The position numbers and the translations under genes are program-made. The notes below the pieces were generated by a model that had not been told where the DNA came from, did not search any database, and saw only the letters and a list, made by a program, of their open reading frames with translations. Shown here piece by piece: positions 60,501-64,000 of a stretch of DNA of 64,000 nucleotides. Every line of letters begins with the position of its first letter. Position 1 is the first letter of the stretch. The stretch comes from Cricetomys ansorgei (taxonomy: Eukaryota; Chordata; Mammalia; Rodentia; Nesomyidae): contig JAMJFZ010000597.1 in assembly GCA_026225945.1 (NCBI GenBank), positions 607,501 through 671,500 on the forward strand. Reading direction: 5' to 3'.

Positions 60501-63500
60501 ACACAGAATACTGTGAGCTTGACATTTCCCCCTGCAGGTTCTCTCCCTTCTCTCTACCAGGCTTTTACATCAGCTCTAAGCATGTTAGTCAAGGACATAT
60601 TTGTGGTGGCTATATACTGTGAAACTAGTGACTTCATTCACCTGAATGAGCCCAAGATGATGGAACTATACATATTTAACTCTTGCCCCAGGAAAAAACA
60701 TGTTCTTGTAGAGTTAGCGAAACTACTAATCATTCACTTGCCCCTTTAGATTCTTAGCAAGATAAGAACAATGACATATATGAAAAGGATAGTTCAACAT
60801 CTAATATCTAATATCTAAAATATCCCCAAGAAAATGTTTCTTTTTAAATGTATAATTGTTGGCAGACATAGCTAGATCACGACTTCACAAAACCTCTTTT
60901 AACCTTCCTAGGACCACATGAGACTCTGATGTCTGTGAAGGTATATAAAGGAAATGTGGCACACAAGCTCTCAGATAACTATAGGGATTTGTACCCTGTT
61001 CCATATTCCTTAGACAAGTACAAAGATGGGCCTTTATTCGTATCCACCATTTGGAGGTTATTTAAAGGGGGATAAAACAGAGAACCCAAACTTTTCCAAT
61101 ATTGTTTTCTCTGTAGACACTATGAGATGAAGATATTGAGTATTTTCTTCAAACATATGGATATTTAGAGTTTTACATTTATCCAAACCAATCTCTCTTG
61201 ATTCTTTTGTTAACCTAGGTAGTGTCTCTGCCTTACCCAGGCCTTATTTCATATAAAACGAAGGGATAACTCTTTAAGCAGCACCAAGAAGATGCTACTC
61301 TCCTATTATATAAGAACTAATAAACTTTCATGACCATACCTTAATAATCATTTTCCTAATTAGCTCTCTAGTTCTTTATATCATTTCACTTACTAAGTGC
61401 TAACATCATGAGAAAAAATTTTGGTCTCAACTTTTCCACCAGGATCTCAGTCATCCCAGAAAGGGCATTCTTGCTGTATGCATACTACTAAGTAGGGACT
61501 TGTAGTCATCTAGGCCTCTTTTCAGGATGAAGTTTCTGTTGCCTTGTCTATATCTTATCTATAGAACTAAACAAGAATAACAATATCTAGCTGGAGATCA
61601 GCTGGTTTAGAGTCTGCTAATAGTGCCCATTTTAAGATCTCAGTTCTCTACTATATCAACTCTATGGGCTGATGGAGTCTCTGAAGATAGAAAGAGTATT
61701 GAGGTAACTGCCTTCTCTAGAAGCTCAAGATGTGTTCTTTTCTGTCTCAACTCCGGCCCTTGACTCACATGGAATGATTCCAGTTTAGCTGAACTTTGAC
61801 AGTGAATCTTTTTCTTCTTTAGACTATAGCAGCCTGCAAGGTGCCATCCAGAACAGTCTCCAGGTACTATTCAAGATCCTAGCCATCCAGAAGTCAGGAG
61901 AGTTGCATAAAACAGCTTTAGAGTGGGTGGCCATCATGTACAGCCTGGGTGAGTACAGGGCTCTAGTTGGGTGAATGTGTGGAACCTGATGTAGACTGGC
62001 CCAGAGGCATGGGGGTGACAGTGACATTGGATAGAAAATGTGAAAGACAGGCTCCTTCCTAGGCTCCTTCTTGGTTCGATGTGAATAGGTCTTTATTTCC
62101 AGGGAATGGTTTACTTCCTCTAATAAGGTCCCTGGGTTCTGCTGAGCAGTATATTTCTGTTGGGCTAGCGGGTTACTGGAGAGGTCAATTGTATGCTAGA
62201 GCCTCTTGAAGGTTTTAGAAGCGTAGAATCTCCCTCAAGTATTTTTCTGACTGCTTACACAGGTGCCTTGCTGGAGGTGTGGGTGGCTTTCCAGCAGAAG
62301 TGGATTTTTCTGAATAAAGTTCTCCATGAGATGAAGATCCAGTTTCCTAGTGCTGAGCTGGTAGGAAGGGAGCTAAAAGAGAGTGGGCAAGAACTCCTGA
62401 GTATCAGGGATCTGGATGGGAGAGTGAAGCTCTCCCCCCTCACTACTACCTTTCCTATCACAGAATGTCCGTTTCAAGGCCATGGATGATCAATATCGGA
62501 CCCTAATGCGCATCTCTGTAGCTGATCCAATGGTTCTGTCACTTATAGTGCCCAATGCCAAGAGGAGCCCTTACTTCCAAGGCCAGCATCTACAGCAACT
62601 ACTAAAGGCAGGATCTGTGGAGCTGGAGGCCATCATCATGGCTCTGGAGGATGTCCTTTACGGAGTCTGTGCCCATTTCCCCCGACTTTTCTTCCTTAGT
62701 GACAATGAACTGGTAGCTCTGCTGGCTGCCCCTCTAGAGACCTATGAGGCCCAGCCATGGGCACAGCGCTGCTTTCCTCACATTAAAGCTGTGAATTTCA
62801 AGTCCAATGAAACTGACAAGAATAACAAGGATGTCCAGGAGTCAAGCTCAAGCACTCCTGTAGAGACAATTGCTGTGCTAGGGGCATGTGGAGAGGAAGT
62901 GAAGCTTCAGGGGCCCCTTCCTCTGCACCCAGATCTTCCTAAGTGGCTAGCCTCTCTGGAGATGTGTCTGCGTTTTGAAATGGTGAACTTATTGCAGAGC
63001 TGTGTGTCTGCCCGCCTTGCTCAAGACTCATCCCTAGTTAAGACATTGAAGGCACAGCCTCAACAAAGACAGGTGTCCATGCAACTAAATATCCAGCACT
63101 GGCTAGATGCAGTCCAGATTTTCCCATGGCAGTGTATAGTGGTGGCAGAGGAGGTAGTGTGGCGGGCTGAGATGGAGGAGGCTCTGCTTGAGCTGGGGAC
63201 TATGCGCATGACTTCCATACATGTACACAAGCTTGAGGTACTGGTGCAATTTATACAAGTTCAGAGGAGCTCCCAGGGTGGGCAACCTCTGCCTTCTGTT
63301 CGCCAGACTAACCTATTTAGTACCTTGCTCATCATGGCAATGACTCATCGGGATATAGCACAACTCTTGGAGAAGAACCAGGTCAGTGATCTGACAGACT
63401 TCCACTGGGTCCGCCAACTTAAGTATCACCTAGGTTCATCTCACTCAAACCCCAAGAGACCCCTGGAGTGTCTTAAGACTATTGCATCTGCTGAGCCCTC

Positions 63501-64000
63501 TCTGTCACCAGCTACATGTTGGATAAATGTGCTTGGCCGGTCCTTCATATACAATTATGAGTACCTGGGGCCCAAACTGGGACCTCTACCCACCCTGATG
63601 CATGAGCGGCAAGTGTTAGTTCTTCTACTGGCCCTGGAGGAGGTGGCCTGTGGGACCCTACTGGGCCAGGATGGTTTGGGCAAGACAGAAACTGTGAATA
63701 ACCTGGCATATGCCCTGGGCCGCCAACTGGTAACAATGCTCTGCTTGCCCCAGTTAGAGTCCCGATGTTTGAGCAATTACCTGAATGGTGCCCTTCAGGG
63801 TGGGGCCTGGCTGCTGTTGGAGTGTGGTCACCACCTACCTCCTAGCTTGCTCTCTGCCCTGGGACAGCGTCTGGATGCACTGCACCATCTTTATGCACCA
63901 CCGTACCAGAAAGCTTCCAAAAACATCAGTACCATAAACCCCACTAAGCCTCCATTCCTTGGTTCTGGCTTCTTTGAAAAGCATCTTGTGTCCATGCGCC
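31481..64000 (+). CDS. DNHD1: DNHD1 (dynein heavy chain domain-containing 1), 5' half
   Basis: Dynein-heavy-chain relative; in human and mouse, loss is linked to sperm flagellum defects. Coding exons assembled here: 31481-31544, 31762-32557, 35105-35263, 37665-37868, 37953-38063, 40180-40336, 43727-43981, 44115-44252, 44603-44645, 45878-46137, 46225-46468, 51680-51837, 53254-53379, 53466-53742, 55215-55342, 55440-55638, 56030-56124, 56647-56854, 61823-61948, 62263-62360, 62464 onward. All introns are GT-AG and splice phases agree at every junction: 5,383 bases, about 1,794 residues, no stop. The start ATG is the first after an in-frame TAA at 31430-31432; the N-terminus reads MKPHRQTSLPSL. 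Residues before about 1180 form a largely helical tail, then comes the dynein linker (DHC_N2), then AAA1 with a Walker A at about residue 1683. The gene runs off the right edge. The least certain parts are the first exon and the 43-bp exon. Confidence 0.93.
31762..32557 (+). CDS. DNHD1: DNHD1 second coding exon (N-terminal tail)
   Basis: A long 796-bp exon for the N-terminal tail, entering in phase 1 (G/AT gives Asp) as DETQQPKTWNWRLDPELW. The frame is open across the whole exon and ends at AAA/GTGAGT. Leucine-rich helical segments dominate (LLELLLSELQSLLSAVLQ; LAPYREMLVGQLDLLPFLEQ). No catalytic motif is present, as expected for a dynein tail. The following intron (32558-35104) has a reverse B4-like SINE at about 34515-34700 and otherwise nothing recognisable. 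Confidence 0.9.
34515..34700 (-). repeat. B4-type SINE (ID head plus B1 body), reverse
   Basis: Reverse ID-like segment (ctcatgcatgctagacaag, ccactgagcc) directly followed by a reverse B1-like body (ttgaactcccactctgtag). Diverged; in DNHD1 intron 2. Confidence 0.65.
35740..35825 (-). repeat. ID-like tRNA-derived fragment (reverse)
   Basis: Reverse tRNA-type head (tgctaggtgaatgcattacc, actgagccacatcccagccc). Between exons at 35105 and 37665 of DNHD1. Confidence 0.65.
35979..37290 (-). mobile_element. Twin-primed (5'-inverted) truncated LINE-1 in a DNHD1 intron
   Basis: Left part (35979 to about 36790) is L1 3' UTR in reverse orientation, starting with a poly-T tract. Right part (about 36795-37290) is L1 ORF2 reverse-transcriptase sequence in forward orientation (for example aacataataaatgcaatcta and tcattatttgcagatgctat). 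The pair is flanked by a 16-base duplication with two mismatches, GAGTGGAAGGATTTTT (35963-35978) and GAATGGGAGGATTTTT (37291-37306). This is the signature of twin priming during insertion. The catalytic box reads FADA instead of FADD and the fragment is non-functional. A (TTTTA)n tract lies at 36623-36680. Confidence 0.85.
36623..36680. repeat. (TTTTA)n microsatellite
   Basis: About eleven perfect TTTTA pentamers inside the 3' UTR part of the inverted L1. Confidence 0.95.
38090..38345. repeat. B1-like piece and reverse ID-like piece
   Basis: A forward B1-like fragment (tatggtggtgcatacttgta) at about 38115-38180 and a reverse ID-like fragment (cttccacatgctaggctcca, ccactgagctacatctcc) at about 38265-38338. 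In the intron 38064-40179; the sequence between about 38.35 and 39.0 kb is unassigned. Confidence 0.6.
39039..39195 (-). repeat. (TG)n tract and reverse B3-like SINE
   Basis: (TG)n at about 39039-39069, followed by a reverse B3-like body ending 'gctgggccatcttcctgcc'. A reverse B1-like remnant follows at about 39280-39352. Confidence 0.7.
39512..39660 (+). repeat. B1 SINE
   Basis: Forward B1: gctgggcagtggtggctcat, tttaatcccagcactgcc, 'gagaaaccctgtcttgg'. In DNHD1 intron. Confidence 0.9.
40865..41095 (+). repeat. MaLR-type LTR fragment (MLT1/MST-like)
   Basis: 3' part of an old LTR: 'cacaactgtgaaaaaataaa' (poly(A) signal) followed by 'tttctgctcattataaattt' and 'cagcacaagttggattaaga', the order of blocks in MaLR LTRs. 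Diverged. Confidence 0.6.
41120..41515 (-). repeat. Old L1 fragment and reverse B1 SINE
   Basis: 41120-41335 resembles an old L1 ORF2 piece in reverse orientation (atcgtcctggctgttttgct, 'gaatttccatatcaagcttt'). 41360-41515 is a well-kept reverse B1 (ctcccaagtgctgggattaa, then 'aggtgtgcaccactatgcc'). A reverse ID-like piece follows at about 41775-41825. Confidence 0.75.
42128..42332 (+). repeat. B1 SINE with complex A-rich tail
   Basis: Forward B1 (tttaatcccagcactcaggt, gatctacagagaaagttcca) with a long CAAA/CCAA-rich tail. Another reverse, older B1-like copy is at about 43335-43460. The rest of the intron 40337-43726 shows no gene. Confidence 0.85.
44031..44067. repeat. DNHD1: (GGT)n microsatellite in a 133-bp DNHD1 intron
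   Basis: About twelve GGT repeats within the very short intron 43982-44114, 50 bp after the donor. Confidence 0.95.
44309..44531. mobile_element. URR1-type hAT DNA transposon (non-autonomous)
   Basis: 223-bp element with inverted ends CAGTGATTCTCAA and TTGAGAACCACTG, flanked by 8-bp duplications CTCTATGG (44301-44308) and CTATATGG (44532-44539; one mismatch). Ends, duplication size and body (ggggtcgaagaaccctttca; ggttagggggtcaccacaa) match the rodent-specific URR1 family of the hAT-Charlie group. No coding capacity. It makes up most of the 350-bp intron 44253-44602. Confidence 0.88.
44603..44645 (+). CDS. DNHD1: DNHD1 43-bp micro-exon
   Basis: Fourteen codons plus one base (VVQFPDLRTSKDSE) between the acceptor TGAAG/GTAG and the donor GAAG/GTATTT. 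It is needed to bring the phase-0 exon before it into phase 1 for the exon at 45878 (G/AT gives Asp). Its acceptor has a weak, distant pyrimidine tract, so it may be skipped or slightly shifted; skipping would break the frame. Confidence 0.7.
45002..45230 (+). repeat. MaLR-type LTR fragment
   Basis: Starts tgtggtggtttgaaggagaa and carries 'ggcggtgtggccttgttgaa' and 'gatgtgaactctcagctgg', a rodent LTR block order seen often near genes. Family assignment is from memory. In DNHD1 intron 44646-45877. Confidence 0.55.
47240..47404 (-). repeat. B3-like SINE (reverse)
   Basis: Reverse tRNA-derived SINE ending at a clear head (tttgagccatctctccagcc). It abuts the LTR-like repeat that follows. Confidence 0.8.
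47424..47734 (+). repeat. LTR-like interspersed repeat, copy 2
   Basis: 311-bp relative of 3786-4097, same orientation and near-identical length, ending ttctataaca. Lies in the intron 46469-51679 of DNHD1. Confidence 0.6.
48484..48529. repeat. (CA)n microsatellite
   Basis: About 22 perfect CA repeats. Confidence 0.97.
49780..49915 (+). repeat. MIR element
   Basis: 'ttaacctctctgagcctctg' followed by 'gaggtaaatgagttaatata' and 'tgtctggaatataataagtg', the MIR core and tail in forward orientation. Confidence 0.75.
50259..50732. repeat. 19-bp minisatellite, about 25 copies
   Basis: Tandem array with consensus close to CAGGCACCAGGGCATCCCA. Successive unit starts at 50436, 50455, 50474, 50493, 50511, 50530, 50549 and 50568 give spacings of 19, 19, 19, 18, 19, 19 and 19. 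Copies differ by a few bases each. Nineteen is not a multiple of three, so the open minus-strand frame across it is by chance. Confidence 0.9.
52095..52245 (-). repeat. B1 SINE (reverse)
   Basis: Reverse B1: 'aactctggctgatctggaac', 'ccaggctggcctcaaactc', 'gagtgctgggattaaaggtg', preceded by a T-rich tract. Confidence 0.9.
52622..52842. repeat. Two short tandem duplications (29 bp and 37 bp)
   Basis: A perfect 29-bp unit at 52622-52650 is repeated at 52651-52679 and begins again at 52680. A 37-bp period joins 52771-52807 and 52808-52844 with one or two differences. The surroundings (52400-52850) are purine-rich and internally repetitive (repeated tcagag motifs); the family is unknown. Confidence 0.85.
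52848..52975. mobile_element. URR1-type hAT element, 5'-truncated
   Basis: Partial copy of the family seen at 44309: 'gtaattttgctgctgttatg', 'gtgaaagggtcatttgactt', and an end gttgagagctgctgg. Only one terminus is present, in the opposite orientation to the first copy. Confidence 0.75.
52984..53115 (+). repeat. B1 SINE
   Basis: Forward B1 (gcgctgggtggtggtggtac, gaggccagcctggtctacaa) ending in an A-rich tail, 140 bp before the exon at 53254. Confidence 0.88.
53743..55214 (+). other. DNHD1: DNHD1 intron of 1.5 kb
   Basis: No recent SINE is recognised. About 54640-54760 looks like an old MIR/L3-class remnant (cttatttgcttagtgcctgc). The rest is unassigned. Confidence 0.5.
57115..57495. repeat. 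Two B3-like SINEs in opposite orientation
   Basis: Reverse copy at about 57115-57250 (ends 'gggctgagtcatctggccag') and forward copy at about 57275-57495 (gctagagagattgctcagtg, ggttaagagcacttgttgc), separated by 25 bp. The pair could form an inverted-repeat hairpin in the pre-mRNA. Confidence 0.8.
57571..57617. repeat. CT-rich simple repeat
   Basis: Imperfect (TCTCCC)n / (CT)n tract. Confidence 0.9.
57678..58048 (-). pseudogene. UBA52: UBA52 (ubiquitin-L40) processed pseudogene
   Basis: The minus strand carries an intronless, decayed copy of the ubiquitin-ribosomal protein eL40 fusion mRNA. Legible blocks, in order: ATCTTTGTGAAGACCCTAAT (IFVKTL), TCAAGGTTGAGCACAGTGAC, AGATAAGGAAGGCATC (KEGI), 'GACAAGCAGCTGAAGGATGG', 'TACAACATCCAGAAAGAGT', 'CATCATTGAGGCATCC', then eL40 sequence to GTCAAATAA. 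The start codon is ATA, codon 2 is TAG, and further stops and frameshifts occur; 371 bp against 387 bp expected for a full copy. It lies antisense in the DNHD1 intron 56855-61822, and cannot encode ubiquitin. A degraded AATAA-like signal lies near 57650. Confidence 0.88.
58390..58740 (-). repeat. MaLR-type LTR (reverse)
   Basis: Starts gtgttagttatttttaaact and carries 'aggtttattggcttataggt' (reverse of a poly(A) signal region) and 'gctgctcacagtgggctggt'. The layout fits a rodent MaLR LTR read backwards; subfamily uncertain. Confidence 0.5.
59220..59612 (+). repeat. MaLR-type LTR (forward)
   Basis: 'ttggtttgaatatgcagtgt' start, 'gggaagtgattggatcctag', 'ctcctcccattctccttttt', a signal at aactaaaataaatctcttcc, and an end 'cagcaacaaaacttccgaat' plus aataca. 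Order and ends match MaLR LTRs. Confidence 0.6.
62464..64000 (+). CDS. DNHD1: DNHD1 large exon: linker end and AAA1 with altered Walker B
   Basis: An uninterrupted coding exon of at least 1,537 bp in phase 0 after the acceptor TATCACAG. It first completes the dynein linker (HFPRLFFLSDNELVALL matches the conserved FPRFFFLSNDELL block), then enters AAA1. The Walker A is GQDGLGKT at 63664-63687 (residues about 1683-1690), which keeps the GxxxxGKT pattern. At the expected Walker B (63808-63831) the sequence reads AWLLLECGHH: the position of the dynein CFDEFNR aspartate is Glu (about 1735) and that of the catalytic glutamate is Cys (about 1736). Nucleotide binding may persist, but hydrolysis at this site is unlikely. 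The exon continues beyond the window. Confidence 0.93.

Larger units (their letters stand above)
56855..61822 (+). other. DNHD1: DNHD1 intron of 5 kb
   Basis: Holds the B3-like pair, UBA52 pseudogene and two LTRs listed above. From 59.62 to 61.8 kb I see only AT-rich unassigned sequence, without a conserved coding frame. Confidence 0.6.

Noticed and set aside
1..64000. CRISPR arrays, operons, prophage or bacterial mobile elements
   Set aside because: The window is vertebrate nuclear DNA; the tandem repeats present are micro- or minisatellites without spacer structure.

Overview
This is mammalian nuclear DNA, from a muroid rodent. The sequence is intron-rich with GT-AG splice sites and carries B1, B3-like and ID SINEs, rodent-type L1 with tandem 5' monomers, MaLR and ERVK-type LTRs, a rodent-specific hAT element of the URR1 type, and older MIR and L2 copies. 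The gene order TRIM3 (-), ARFIP2 (-), TIMM10B (+), DNHD1 (+) is the conserved block known from human 11p15.4 and the matching rodent region. I cannot name the species. The L1 monomers and the absence of typical Mus B2 copies lean away from Mus, towards a cricetid or another muroid, but this is a weak inference.

Layout. (1) 1-11.7 kb: 5' part of TRIM3 on the minus strand. Only the first coding exon (start codon and first half of the RING finger, 4212-4377) lies here. Its probable non-coding first exon sits in a CpG island at 11.4-11.8 kb, and the remaining exons lie left of the window. (2) 13.6-18.4 kb: complete ARFIP2 on the minus strand, seven coding exons giving 341 residues. (3) 18.2-18.55 kb: compact bidirectional promoter with three ETS-type and two CRE-type motifs, shared by ARFIP2 and TIMM10B. 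(4) 18.5-19.3 kb: complete TIMM10B, three coding exons, 99 residues. (5) 19.3-30.9 kb: gene-free and repeat-filled, dominated by a minus-strand L1 that is damaged by a reverse-transcriptase deletion and an inserted solo LTR. (6) 30.9 kb to the right edge: 5' half of DNHD1, a dynein-heavy-chain-like gene. I assembled 21 coding exons with consistent splice phase, about 1,794 residues, ending inside the first AAA module; the gene continues beyond the window.

The four genes do not form a pathway: TRIM3 is a ubiquitin ligase, ARFIP2 a BAR-domain membrane and small-GTPase adaptor, TIMM10B a mitochondrial import chaperone, and DNHD1 an axoneme-linked dynein relative. Their adjacency is conserved synteny. 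No new system was found. The most informative observations are the altered Walker B in DNHD1 AAA1, the twin-primed L1 and the URR1 insertion in DNHD1 introns, a UBA52 retropseudogene, a 19-bp minisatellite, and the LTR-in-L1 nest.
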